A stretch of 64,000 nucleotides of DNA from Rubripirellula amarantea (GTDB taxonomy: Bacteria > Planctomycetota > Planctomycetia > Pirellulales > Pirellulaceae): NCBI RefSeq assembly GCF_007859865.1, contig NZ_SJPI01000002.1, positions 640,721-704,720 on the forward strand. The letters run 5' to 3'. The notes beneath the pieces are model-generated. The model was not told the DNA's origin. It made no database searches and was given only the letters and a program-made list of their open reading frames with translations. Below are positions 1 to 9,131 of this stretch, piece by piece. Each line of letters begins with the position of its first letter. Position 1 is the first letter of the stretch. A program made the translations under genes and the position numbers.

Positions 1-1439
1 CCACGGTGTTTGAGAGGGTTCCGTAGGTAGCGGCAAATGCCGCGGTCGGTGGGACTTGCTCCCAGATGCTGAGCTCCCGCAATCAAATAGATCCGCGTGT
101 TCGGATCCAGTTCCAAGTCTCGCGTACCTTCAACATCCGTGTGCAGCAGCGATGCCGCTCGCGACCAATACTCCGTCGACGTTTGCACGAAAAACAATTT
201 GGGCAGATCGTTCTTGCCACGCAGTCGCGCAAGCGAATCGCCGCTTTCACCGGTTAGTGGATCGACCTGCGGCGAGGTTGCGAAGGGAAAGAAGTCCGCG
301 GGGGATAGGTTGTTGCGAAGCTGAGTCCCGTAGACCGTCGCCATCGCAAACCGGCTGTTAAAGAGTCCCTTGCCTGCCCCCGCAACATGAATCACTGCGC
401 CGTCGAAAACGGTGCGGGCGCGTTCGTCAACATTGAACCCCTCGTACATGAAGTGATGAATCAGTCGGCCCGATTGAGATATCCCAAACACGATTGCGCG
501 ATCACACGCGCCGGCCAGAGGGTTAGAGAGGTTTTGATCGTTGGTGTTCTCGTGGTAGCGGAAAAAAGAAACTGCATCGCGCAATCCCGCCAATCCCAAG
601 CCTGAAACTCGAGGATCGCGAGCGGTGTAGACGAGCTCGTAGATCCAGCCCGGCTTCATCCCCCCTTGGACATACAGGGCCGCTGGGTTTTCAATCAGCT
701 TGCCATCGACGTAATCTGCAAACGCCCATTCGTTTCGCGGAATCACGATTGGATCAGCAGACCGACTCGATCGCATCGTCAACTTAGCGGAAGCGTCGTT
801 AGCATCGACCGTTGGATAGCCCGCCGACGTGCCCCAAGGACTAAAGTAAAACGCTTGGCTGTCGGTTGGCTCATCCACCAAGATCTCGACATAGTTGGGA
901 CCCGTGATAGGCGATCCATCCGAATTCTTCGCGATCGGAAGCCCTGCTAACAAGCGTCCGGTTCCATCATCGACGACGTCGCCATTCCATCCTGTCCAAA
1001 GAATGGAATAGCCTTCACGCATCAGAAAGCCGTTGCCCGCGTCGTCCAGCGAGGTCGGGTTTACCGAGATCTCGGCGTCGTTGAATGTCATTAGTGCGAG
1101 CTTGCTGCCGCGGTTATGGACATCGTATAGAAGGCATCCGTTGCCCTTTTCGGGATTGGCTGGCCGAAGCAAGAAAAAGTCAGCCCAGAACTCGACACGA
1201 CCGTGCTGATTCTTGGGGGCAAGCTTCAGGTCACACACGCGATCGTTGGCGTCTGCGTTAGGATCCACATCGAAGAACAGACGCCCCGACACGGACTCGT
1301 AAGCACCCGTCCGGCCAAACACGTGTCCGTTGGCGAAAGGAACCCGCTGCGAAACCTCCACACGTGTGACCTCGGCGTAAGCCGATGGCAAGCTCGCTAA
1401 TGCCAAGCCGATGGTGGCAACACATACACACAACTTCAT
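1..1439 (-). CDS. alpha/beta-hydrolase-domain secreted protein, 3' end beyond left edge
   Basis: The minus-strand frame is open from an ATG at 1439 to the window edge, about 479 codons, so the C-terminus is missing. The first 22 residues are a typical signal peptide ending in PSAYA, so the product should be exported. Around residue 322 the segment GISQSGRLIHHFMYEGFN forms a nucleophile elbow with the serine in G-x-S-x-S-G, followed by a VFDGAVIHVAG strand. This arrangement is what I know from the alpha/beta hydrolase domain family (Abhydrolase_10 type) common in planctomycetes and proteobacteria. Substrate is unknown; an esterase-like role is inferred. It stands alone, divergent from the island on its right. 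Confidence 0.8.
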   Translation of the reverse strand, partial: MKLCVCVATIGLALASLPSAYAEVTRVEVSQRVPFANGHVFGRTGAYESVSGRLFFDVDPNADANDRVCDLKLAPKNQHGRVEFWADFFLLRPANPEKGNGCLLYDVHNRGSKLALMTFNDAEISVNPTSLDDAGNGFLMREGYSILWTGWNGDVVDDGTGRLLAGLPIAKNSDGSPITGPNYVEILVDEPTDSQAFYFSPWGTSAGYPTVDANDASAKLTMRSSRSADPIVIPRNEWAFADYVDGKLIENPAALYVQGGMKPGWIYELVYTARDPRVSGLGLAGLRDAVSFFRYHENTNDQNLSNPLAGACDRAIVFGISQSGRLIHHFMYEGFNVDERARTVFDGAVIHVAGAGKGLFNSRFAMATVYGTQLRNNLSPADFFPFATSPQVDPLTGESGDSLARLRGKNDLPKLFFVQTSTEYWSRAASLLHTDVEGTRDLELDPNTRIYLIAGAQHLGASPTDRGICRYLRNPLKHR

Positions 1440-1951
1440 AACGGGTTCCAGTTGATAATCGGCAGGTTGAATAAGCCGTGGTACAGGACAAGTATCGCAA
1501 CGGTCGCGTAAGATACCACCGACTTGCACTGTCGTTCTTGCAACGAAGCTCTCGCAGGTAGCCGTCGTCTTAGACACGACACTGGTTCACCCAAAGCCGA
1601 GCTTTGCACGCGTGCCTACAACCGCGTTGAGGTGCTGCAAGCGAAGGACCCTGGAGCCCCGACTGGTTATCAACGGTAGTGCGATTGCACGGGATGATCC
1701 CACTCGAAGGCATTTGTCTCTCATTCGCGAAGCCATTTGTGCGCAGGACACTTTGTTTTGCTCAGGGCCCTAAATGAACGCGATCAAACATCTCCAGTTT
1801 GAAGCATAGCGTGGTGGCGTTGTGGAACGGTTGACAATATTAAAGCTGGAAAACAAAAAGGGAATTCACTGGACCACATGCCGCTGCACCGTAAGAATCA
1901 AACCCGATGGGTCGATTGTCGAACTAGTCGAAACCAAGGGGCAGGGGCATA
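1440..1951. other. intergenic region at left border of island
   Basis: There is no convincing gene in these 512 bases. The region contains the left direct repeat at 1574-1596. A GTG-initiated frame of 72 codons begins at 1822 and runs into the next gene, but it has no recognisable features. TTGACA at 1831-1836 has no matching -10 box at the right distance. I see nothing else. Confidence 0.5.
1574..1596 (+). repeat. left direct repeat of island (att-like)
   Basis: 23 bases that recur at 4892-4914 with two differences. The shared core is GACACTGG(T/C)TCACCCAAAG. The two copies are in the same orientation, 3.3 kb apart, and the right copy abuts a tyrosine-recombinase fragment, so an attachment-site origin is plausible but unproven. 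Confidence 0.55.
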
Positions 1952-3053
1952 ATGCTGTATCGACGCATTTTTCTGATTGCAATTTTGATTGCCATCTCGC
2001 TTCCGCAAATGCTGTTTGCAGAATCGGAGGGAACGGGTGACGCCTCAGAGCGGCTGCACGTCCAAGCCTCGATCCATCCGCAGCTCGGCCGTCCAGTACC
2101 CCAGGTTGTTTTCGACGTCGGTGAAGTTCTTACCGGAAAAGCGATTGAGGTCGAGATAACCCTCTTCAACAACCTGTCGGAAAAAATTGTCTTTGACGAC
2201 GTAGGGACCTCTTGTACTTGCCAACAGATTGAGCCCAAGAACGGTGTTATTCCTGTTGGAGGCAAGCTTACTTTCACGCTGAAGCTGAACGGCGTTGACC
2301 GTCCGCGTGAGACGAAAATGCTTGGCTTCCTACGATTCATCAAACAGGGACGTGAAGTGGTCAGTGCTCGCTTTTCGTGTAACTACTCTGCGTACTACGT
2401 ACTACGATTTTCTCGAATCTGTGACTGTAGTGCCCTACCGCGAGGAAATGGGCAAGCAACTCAAGTTTGACGTTCCGATTGCTCTTGGAGAGCGCCTTGA
2501 TCCAGGCAGCTTCGAATTTACGCTTGAGGGTCTCGATGGCGCGCAGGGTACATTTGAAATGGATGCGGACGCATCCGTTGTTCATGCGAGCGTAGATCTC
2601 AAAGAGCCACTTAAAACACAGCGTCAATTCGGCAAGATCTCAATGTTTTCTGATCAGACCGGACACCTCGCTTCGACGGACTTGATCGTCCAGCCAAGCC
2701 AAGCGATTCGTATCATGCCCGGCTTATTGACATTTAGCCAGGACGAAGATGGAGGCGACTACAAAGCACGAGCATTTGTCCGCGTTGAAAGTGATGACGA
2801 CGGATCTAGTGAGTCGCCGAAATCTGCGTTCATAACGCTCAGTGGCGAATCCTGCGAATTCAAGGTGGATTCCAAATCCTTATCAGGCGGAATTTGGCAA
2901 ACACATTTTTCCATTTCCGAGGAAAAACAAAAAACACTTTTTGAGAGCAACTCTGATCGTGGTTCACCGGTAAACCTTTCCATTCGCGTCGTGTGCGGTA
3001 AAGAAACACTGACGCGAGATATTTCTGCAACGTTTAAGGAGTTTGAGCGATGA
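1952..3053 (+). pseudogene. DUF1573-like secreted protein, frameshifted by 7-bp duplication
   Basis: The frame from 1952 encodes a signal peptide (LIAILIAISLPQMLFA) and a DUF1573-like immunoglobulin-type domain with the typical pattern FDVGEVLTGK...NNLSEKI...TSCTC. The frame breaks at 2393-2406, where TACTACG occurs twice in tandem. Removing one copy joins ...NYSAYY directly to DFLESVTVVPYREEMG in the second frame, which continues to the stop at 3051-3053. The restored protein would be about 364 residues. As written, translation from 1952 stops at 2470 with a nonsense tail. The next gene starts within ATGA at 3050. Either this is a recent inactivation, a sequencing error, or a slippage-prone switch. 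DUF1573 proteins are usually periplasmic and of unknown function. Confidence 0.8.
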
Positions 3054-3523
3054 AAACGATCTATCGGCTGTTTCTATTGGGCATTGTCGGTCTTGCTACT
3101 CCGGCGTACGCAATCGCCCAGGAGTGTTGGATGTATTATGATCTACCATGCCCGTAGTTTAATGAATCTTGTTCGACTAAGGGCTGTACCGTAACGCTGA
3201 TAGGCGGTGGAGGCCCGGGGCAAGGTCCGGTTCCAATCTATGTATGCACGGCAACCAGTGGACTCAGAGGCACTGGTAGAACAACTAAGGCTGCTACGCC
3301 TTGGGACGAGATCCATGCAGAGGGGCCAGGAGGTGAAACCGTTACCACGGACGCTTCATTCAAGTACTGCGAAGAATTACAATTCTGCAACACGAATGAA
3401 GTGTGCGCTGACGCTCAATCGAAATGTGGAGGAACGTTTTGGGTCGATGACTTTGCGAGCAAACGCTTCGATGTAAAGATTATGAATCCCGAGTGTCCAC
3501 CGGACCCGCCGGAAGGTCAGTAG
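3050..3523 (+). pseudogene. small Cys-rich secreted protein with internal stop codon
   Basis: ATG at 3050 overlaps the stop of the preceding gene (ATGA), showing translational coupling. The first 24 residues are a clear signal peptide (IYRLFLLGIVGLATPAYA). After ECWMYYDLPCP the frame meets TAG at 3155-3157, then continues open for 121 more codons to TAG at 3521, encoding a Cys-rich, Gly/Pro-rich sequence with about ten cysteines in all (e.g. NESCSTKGC, KYCEELQFC, NPECPPDPP). The even spacing of cysteines on both sides of the stop argues that the two parts were one protein of about 157 residues, disulfide-rich and exported. I do not recognise a named family. A single substitution giving TAG is the simplest explanation; readthrough cannot be excluded. 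Confidence 0.7.
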
Positions 3524-3571
3524 TCGAAACCGAGAGTTCCAGTCTATAAAAAAGCATTAAAGGCGTCATAA

Positions 3572-4492
3572 ATGGGTGTTTGCTTTAGATTTGTAAAATT
3601 GACGCTAGTCGCTGTTCTTGGTTCGCTTGTCGCGAATGCCGATCCTGGTCCCCATGTCGAAAGTGATGCTGGGGCGGCAGCAGACTTAGTCGACTCACTT
3701 GAAACATCTGTCGCTCTGATGCGATCGCTGTCGCCCTTTGATGTTGTCGGTGAACTTTCAGACATCCGCGTCTTTGAAGCTGGCGCTGATGGCGACGTGG
3801 CTATGAAATTTCGGCTTCAACTCGATCGTGAGCGTGAGACTGCTATATACGCGGCAGAACGTCATGACCATGGAAGGTTCATGATCAATGCCCTTGTGAT
3901 TGCCGAAAAGAAGATAAAGAAGTTTCCGATAGTTCCTGAGAACCGTGGCGGTGCTATTCTGGACTTTGAGGAAGCATTGTTGGAGTCTGGCGCACTGCTA
4001 CCGGATTTTTTCCCTGTTATAAGATTTCCCTACTACGACGACGGTAAGAAAGAACTCGCAGTTCTGAGTTCCGCCATTCTTTCCAAGACGTCTACCGTGA
4101 AACGCGAATCGGAAGGGAGCGACGTGCGTTACTCTGTGCGAGTGGATGCCAGCAATGGTGGATTCGACTTGCGCGAATGGGTCTTCAGTAAAGAAAAGGC
4201 TGTCCCCATTAAATACAGTGTTTCGAGAGCGATTGGAGACTATCCTCTCGTAAAGTACTTTACCCAGTCGATCACGTGGGGAGAGAAAGACGGGCACGAC
4301 GTACCGAGTCACATATCAGTTGAGGGACTAGCGGTCCGACCTGAAGCAAAAGGCGGTACGTATGAGCGGGGAGACGCAGTCAAGACACTTAACTTGAAAT
4401 GGTTGCGTGTTCGGCGAGCAGGAAGCAACAAGATACCAGAACTTCGATCTCCAAGCGATGTGTCTAACTTCATTGAAGAAGGACCACACTAG
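3572..4492 (+). CDS. secreted protein of unknown function (island gene 3)
   Basis: An intact 306-codon frame. Residues about 5-24 form a signal peptide (FVKLTLVAVLGSLVANA). The mature part is a soluble mixed alpha/beta sequence with no motif I can name; segments such as VRYSVRVDASNGGFDLREWVFSKEKAVPIKYSV suggest a beta-rich, LolA-like lipoprotein-carrier type fold, but that is only an impression. It follows the two damaged genes after 48 bp on the same strand and probably belonged to one unit with them. It ends tail-to-tail with the recombinase remnant, overlapping it by 4 bp. Being the only undamaged member of the set, it may persist by chance. Confidence 0.65.
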   Translation: MGVCFRFVKLTLVAVLGSLVANADPGPHVESDAGAAADLVDSLETSVALMRSLSPFDVVGELSDIRVFEAGADGDVAMKFRLQLDRERETAIYAAERHDHGRFMINALVIAEKKIKKFPIVPENRGGAILDFEEALLESGALLPDFFPVIRFPYYDDGKKELAVLSSAILSKTSTVKRESEGSDVRYSVRVDASNGGFDLREWVFSKEKAVPIKYSVSRAIGDYPLVKYFTQSITWGEKDGHDVPSHISVEGLAVRPEAKGGTYERGDAVKTLNLKWLRVRRAGSNKIPELRSPSDVSNFIEEGPH

Positions 4493-4887
4493 CCATAGCG
4501 GATCGTATAGGCAGGGCTGCGATCCAAATTCTCCGTCCCGCGAATGTAACGTAGTGTGGTTCGTGGGTCCTTGTGACCGAGCCAATGCTGAATGTCTATC
4601 AACGGAATGCCCGCTTTGTCCGCTTCGGTTGCAGCGGTCACGCGAAGTGAGTGAACGCTGACTTCCTCATCTATCCCGACTTGTGCGCAGTACTTCTTAA
4701 CGAGGCGTTGGATTGAACGAACCGTCATCCGATCTTCGGTAAAGCCGTCGCGACCCTGGCCGCGTGGCGTAAGTGTGGGTCGAAACAGTGGTTCTTTGCG
4801 CTTGCCTTCGAGACCCGCTAGTGCAATCCAAGCGTTTACGGCCGACGCAGGAATGGGTGGGATTACGCCACCAGGACACCAATTCAC
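4489..4887 (-). pseudogene. tyrosine recombinase (integrase) C-terminal fragment
   Basis: 132 codons covering only the second half of a tyrosine-recombinase catalytic domain. Visible active-site elements are the box-II HSLR (H79, R82), the LGH histidine (H105) in WLGHKDPRTTLRYI, and the nucleophile Tyr114. The N-terminal DNA-binding domain and the first catalytic arginine region are absent, while full family members have about 300-400 residues. Alignable sequence begins near IPPIPASAVNAWI; the few residues before it look like random extension. The start lies 5 bp from the right direct repeat. The fragment should be inactive and marks a decayed mobile element. Confidence 0.8.
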
Positions 4888-4891
4888 TCAA

Positions 4892-4914
4892 ACAAGACAC
4901 TGGCTCACCCAAAG
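4892..4914 (+). repeat. right direct repeat of island (att-like)
   Basis: Second copy of the 23-base repeat found at 1574-1596, two mismatches, same orientation. It lies directly upstream of the truncated recombinase, the position expected for an attachment site. Confidence 0.55.
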
Positions 4915-5099
4915 TAGGTCAATCCAGTTTGTGCTCCGCCGCCACGTTCCGCTTCGAACGCATCCGCCTCGGATGGCTGTCCGCCAGCGTCCACGCTTCG
5001 CACGACTGCGGCATACAATAGCAGCTTTCCCCCGCAGTCGCTTTCAATTTGATCGCGATGAGACCAAGTCTTCGAAACAACACCAACGATGGGCTGCCG

Positions 5100-7439
5100 A
5101 TGAGGAACCTCTGCTGGATCTATTTCGCGTTTGCGATGCTGACACCGCTTGTTGCTGTCGCCCAGGATGACCTTGCGTTCACGGTTGAACGCTCGATTGC
5201 GCATCATGGGTTTGATGGAACCCGGTGTTGGGTGCACGCTCGCGCGGGAGTGATCCCGGCCGGTCAACCGGGAAATAAGTCCCAGCAACCGCTTGTGGTC
5301 ATGACGATGCAACCGTTGATGCTTCATGGGGCGGACTTAGGGGCAGACTTGTTCGACGCATTGCATCAAACCAATTCTTACGACCGGGGAGAAACATGGA
5401 CTGATCCATCGTTACAAGACTCTTTTGCCAGACAAAGAGTCGTCGCGGGTTCAGATCGCTTGCCCACGGGTGCCGCGATGGCGCCGGAACTGCTTCACGC
5501 GGGTGACGAAACAACTGTCTGTGACTTTACTCCCGCTTGGCACGCGGCCAGCCAGCGATTGCTCGGCTTGGGGCATACGGTTTGGTATCGCAACGACCAT
5601 GTCCTTCCCGTGCGTCCGCGTGGAATCGCGTATGCGGTGTATGACACCTTGGGTAAACGGTGGTCAGCATGGGACACCGTGGACCTTCCCATGGAACCTA
5701 AGTTCGAGTGTGCCGGATCAGGGAGCGGTCAACGCGTGGATCTGCCGGGCGGTGACGTGCTGATTCCGATCTCTATGAAGGAACCGACGCAAAACCAATA
5801 CGCCGTGACAGTCTGCCGATGCCGATTTGATGGCCGAACGCTTGACTATGTTGAACATGGCAACGAATTGACCATTCCCATTAAACGCGGCCTTTACGAA
5901 CCCTCGTTGACGTTCTTTCAGGGACGCTACTTCTTGACGATGCGAAACGACGATCACGGCTACGTGAGCGTCAGCGACGATGGTCTTCACTTTGCAAAGC
6001 AACAACGCTGGACATTCGATGATGGAAGTGACCTGGGCAACTACAACACCCAGCAACACTGGGTAACGCATCGGGATGGGCTGTACTTGGTCTACACCAG
6101 GCGGTCGAAGGACAACAGCCACGTCTTTCGACATCGCGCTCCTTTGTATATCGCTCGCGTCGACCCCGACGAACTGCACGTCATTCGCTCTACCGAAAAG
6201 ATCCTGGTTCCTCAACGCGGTGCCAGGCTGGGTAACTTTGGGGTCACTGACGTGTCACCCGATGAAACATGGGTGACCGTTGCCGAGTGGATGCAACCTG
6301 ACGGAGTCGAAAAGCACGGTAGTGACAACAGCGTGTTCATCGCAAAATTGAAGTGGAATCGACCCAACGATATTGCCGTGGATTCAACTCCCGCCACCAC
6401 CATTGGGCCTTACTTTACGCCGCCGCGGCGTTGGCAAGGCGAAACCGGTCCTTATACGTCACCGCTTCAATTCGCGGATGGTTCTCGCGTGACCACGCCA
6501 GACGATTGGCGACGCCGCCGGGCGGAGATCGTTGACCAGTGGGAAGGCTTGATGGGGAAGTGGCCTCCTCTGATCAAACAACCGGAGGTAACGCTTCTAG
6601 AAACGAGTCATCGAGAAAGCTTCACTCAACACCACATTCAATTTCGCTGGACGCCTAACCAAACTACCAAGGGTTATCTATTGATTCCCGATGGCCCCGG
6701 ACCTCATCCAGGCGTCGTGACCGTGTACTACGAACCGGAAACCGCAATCGGGATGGGGAAAGCTGATCGCGATTTCGCACTGCAATTGGTGCGGCGAGGT
6801 TTTGTGACGCTATCCATCGGTACGACGCAGTCTACCCAGGCAAGAACCTACTCGATTCATTATCCAGATTTGGATGACGTGCAGGTGGAACCGCTTTCGA
6901 TGCTCGGTTACGCCGCGGCGAACGCCTGGTACGTTTTGGCGAGTCGTCCCGAGGTGGATTCGAAGCGGATCGGCATCGTAGGGCATTCCTATGGTGGCAA
7001 GTGGGCCATGTTTGCCGCCTGCCTGTTTCCCAACTATGCGTGTGCCGCTTGGTCGGACGCGGGCATCGTATTTGACGAAGATCAAGAAGACGTCAACTAT
7101 TGGGAACCGTGGTACCTGGGCTCTCATCCCCGACCCTGGCGCAAACGCGGGCTGATTACTAATGACAATCCAGCACGTGGGCTGTATCCCGAACTAATAG
7201 CCGCCGGTCGAGACTTGCATGAACTGCATGTTCTCATGGCCCCTCGGCCCTTCTTGGTTTCCGGCGGCGCAGTGGATCCGCCAAGTCGTTGGCAAGCGCT
7301 GAATCTTTCCATCGAAGTCAACCGAGTCTTAGGTCATCGCAATCGAGTCGCCATGACCAATCGACCCGACCACGCACCCAACGAAGATTCAAACGAAGTG
7401 ATCTACTCTTTCTTTCAGCACTTCCTCGGCGACGAATAG
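5100..7439 (+). CDS. secreted sialidase-like propeller fused to alpha/beta-hydrolase esterase
   Basis: Starting at ATG 5100 gives 779 residues with a good signal peptide (LCWIYFAFAMLTPLVAVAQ); an in-frame ATG at 5049 would put charged residues before it and is less likely. Residues about 20-430 have the beta-propeller, Asp-box-like pattern of exo-alpha-sialidase-type proteins (SYDRGETWTDPS, YVSVSDDGLHF). Residues about 440-779 are an alpha/beta hydrolase of the acetyl-xylan-esterase/dienelactone-hydrolase kind, with nucleophile elbow GHSYGGK (Ser630) and a late NRPDHAPN segment likely to hold the catalytic His. The combination suggests binding or cleaving a glycan and removing an ester group from it outside the cytoplasm; the propeller may only bind. 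Single gene, no partner. Confidence 0.75.
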   Translation: MRNLCWIYFAFAMLTPLVAVAQDDLAFTVERSIAHHGFDGTRCWVHARAGVIPAGQPGNKSQQPLVVMTMQPLMLHGADLGADLFDALHQTNSYDRGETWTDPSLQDSFARQRVVAGSDRLPTGAAMAPELLHAGDETTVCDFTPAWHAASQRLLGLGHTVWYRNDHVLPVRPRGIAYAVYDTLGKRWSAWDTVDLPMEPKFECAGSGSGQRVDLPGGDVLIPISMKEPTQNQYAVTVCRCRFDGRTLDYVEHGNELTIPIKRGLYEPSLTFFQGRYFLTMRNDDHGYVSVSDDGLHFAKQQRWTFDDGSDLGNYNTQQHWVTHRDGLYLVYTRRSKDNSHVFRHRAPLYIARVDPDELHVIRSTEKILVPQRGARLGNFGVTDVSPDETWVTVAEWMQPDGVEKHGSDNSVFIAKLKWNRPNDIAVDSTPATTIGPYFTPPRRWQGETGPYTSPLQFADGSRVTTPDDWRRRRAEIVDQWEGLMGKWPPLIKQPEVTLLETSHRESFTQHHIQFRWTPNQTTKGYLLIPDGPGPHPGVVTVYYEPETAIGMGKADRDFALQLVRRGFVTLSIGTTQSTQARTYSIHYPDLDDVQVEPLSMLGYAAANAWYVLASRPEVDSKRIGIVGHSYGGKWAMFAACLFPNYACAAWSDAGIVFDEDQEDVNYWEPWYLGSHPRPWRKRGLITNDNPARGLYPELIAAGRDLHELHVLMAPRPFLVSGGAVDPPSRWQALNLSIEVNRVLGHRNRVAMTNRPDHAPNEDSNEVIYSFFQHFLGDE

Positions 7440-7595
7440 AAATAGTGATCGATCTGCGAAACGTGTGTGTGGTCGATTGCTGATTTGACACCAGGACGAC
7501 GGACAACAATACACCAAAGAAATATACGCGATGGTTTCATGGAACGTGACAATCCTGCCACTGGAACCAATGCCGGTAAGCGTCGCCCACCAACG

Positions 7596-7636
7596 AAGGT
7601 GTGTCAAAGACCCAGCGTAAAAGCCATGCTAGGTAC
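7596..7636 (+). repeat. dispersed intergenic repeat, copy A
   Basis: Begins AAGGTGTG and contains AGCGTAAAAGCCATG; similar to copy B at 9691-9736. It overlaps the stop codon of the hydrolase gene that ends at 7629, on the 3' side of that gene. Confidence 0.45.
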
Positions 7637-8315
7637 CGGTGATTTGCGAGATGTGTTTGCGGAGAAATTCGTTTACCTGCGATCCGTGTGTCATCGAGAT
7701 AACGTGCCCACCACCGGCAACCACTTCGTCGGGTTCAACGCAGGAAATGGGAAAAACGTTGTCGCGATCACCGTGAATGTGGCGCACGTCAACATCTTCG
7801 TAGGATGAATCCCATGAAAGAATTTGCCGTGCGGACCAGCGGAGGACATCAGCATCGGCACGCGAGAATTGACGGGTAATACCCGCAAGGTGTTTTGCAC
7901 CAGCACTGCGGGCAGCAACTGCAGATAATGCCGCGGATTTCTGCAGTAACGTCAGTGGTGTGATATTGAGCGCGGCGGAGAATGGCCGAAGGATTCGAAT
8001 GCGTTGAGGGAGCTGATGCGGCCCGCGAATGCTACCGATCAGGATGCAAGCCATCGCATTGATATGTCGCGTCATCTCGAGCGCCACGATGCCACCGAAG
8101 GATGCTCCACCGACGATGCAGGGCCGGTCAACCGCGAGAGCGTCAGCAATCCGCACGCAATACGACCGCAAGTCATCACCATCGTTGGGGACCACCCACT
8201 CGGGAACAATCAAATTCGGAAATGCGACGGTTTGTGGAAGGAAGACGGACGCGTCGGCACCCATGCCTGAAAACAGGATCAGAGGAACGTCGGATGGGCT
8301 GGAAACACTATTCAT
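7629..8315 (-). CDS. alpha/beta hydrolase
   Basis: 228 residues, cytoplasmic (no signal peptide). The core motifs of the alpha/beta-hydrolase fold are visible: an early LILFSGMGAD oxyanion segment, nucleophile elbow GGASFGG (Ser72), acid in HIHGDRDNVFP and the terminal histidine in GGGHVISMTH. Length fits small esterase/lipase-like members. Substrate cannot be read from the sequence. The gene ends inside a dispersed repeat and is preceded by a 14-bp tandem array, so it is probably transcribed alone. Confidence 0.75.
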   Translation of the reverse strand: MNSVSSPSDVPLILFSGMGADASVFLPQTVAFPNLIVPEWVVPNDGDDLRSYCVRIADALAVDRPCIVGGASFGGIVALEMTRHINAMACILIGSIRGPHQLPQRIRILRPFSAALNITPLTLLQKSAALSAVAARSAGAKHLAGITRQFSRADADVLRWSARQILSWDSSYEDVDVRHIHGDRDNVFPISCVEPDEVVAGGGHVISMTHGSQVNEFLRKHISQITGT

Positions 8316-8356
8316 CGAGACCGACTAAACGGAAGAATCTCTTCACCGCCCCAAAC

Positions 8357-8437
8357 GAACATGTGACGACGAACATGTGACGACGAACATGTGACGACGG
8401 ACATGTGACGACGGACATGTGACGACGGACATGTGAC
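8357..8437. repeat. 14-bp tandem array, 5.8 units
   Basis: Units G(A/G)ACATGTGACGAC repeat head to tail: three with GAAC, then three with GGAC, the last incomplete. Each unit carries the palindrome ACATGT, so the array offers six regularly spaced dyads. It lies between the 5' end of the hydrolase gene (8315) and the 3' end of the GNAT gene (8515). Confidence 0.9.
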
Positions 8438-8514
8438 TTGAAGTAGGTGAACCGAAATCATCGCGAACGCAAACAGGCGAAGTTAAGCGTGGAGTGACTA
8501 ACGCTAAATGGATT

Positions 8515-8964
8515 CTAGGTATTCCGGTGCCAAACCAAAACGGTTCCGTCTTCCGGGTGATCCGTGGTGGAGTGGGCAACGAATCCCAGTTTCTCAAGAA
8601 TTCGGTGAGATGCATTACGTTGCACTAAGGTTTGAGCAGTAATCAGGATACCAGGAGCTTCAGATGCTGCGATTTGAACCAGTTCCCGCGCCATCGCAGT
8701 TGCAACGCCGTCACCTTCATGCCCCGGGAAAGTGAAGTATGCAATTTCTACCGAATTATTGTCCGGCGGAGACTTAAAGCCACAAGTGCCGACGATGGTC
8801 GAACTGCGCGCAGCCAAGTATCCGATCCATGGTCGTACAAACCCCGACTTGGCATACATCGCTGACGTGTATTCCGTGATCGAGACTGCCAGTCCGGGCA
8901 ATGCACCGGTAAAGTCTTCAGCCGAACCGTCAACCTGAATAGGAAAGAGAGTGACGCTCATCAT
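8515..8964 (-). CDS. GNAT-family N-acetyltransferase
   Basis: 149 residues with the acetyl-CoA-binding pattern of GNAT proteins: strand VEIAYFTFPGHEGDGVATAMARELVQIA, equivalent to motif A (here G-H-E-G-x-G-V-A-T), then VQRNASHRILEKLGF, the usual asparagine and GF ending of motif B. It resembles RimJ/RimL-type acetyltransferases in that last motif. The acceptor is unknown. No neighbour on the same transcript is obvious; 167 bp separate it from the next gene upstream. Confidence 0.75.
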   Translation of the reverse strand: MMSVTLFPIQVDGSAEDFTGALPGLAVSITEYTSAMYAKSGFVRPWIGYLAARSSTIVGTCGFKSPPDNNSVEIAYFTFPGHEGDGVATAMARELVQIAASEAPGILITAQTLVQRNASHRILEKLGFVAHSTTDHPEDGTVLVWHRNT

Positions 8965-9131
8965 TCACTGGTGCACCTAAGGAAAGATATTCTCGTCGCC
9001 GTTCTCCATCGAAGAGAACGATCTTGAACTACGAAACATTTTACCAACACCACGCCCGTCGCCAATCGGGAAAGGCTTGGCGCTGCGTCTGGGGACCGAA
9101 GGCACTCGCGCACTAACCAGGTGGCGTGACG

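Noticed and set aside
1831-1836. TTGACA as a -35 box for the island genes
   Set aside because: No -10 sequence lies 15-19 bp downstream.
1822-2040. GTG-started 72-codon frame before the DUF1573-like gene
   Set aside because: It runs through the start of the next gene, has no signal or motif, and its second half is the shadow of the DUF1573 signal peptide.
8357-8437. CRISPR array
   Set aside because: Units are only 14 bp and directly adjacent, without spacers, and no cas gene is present.
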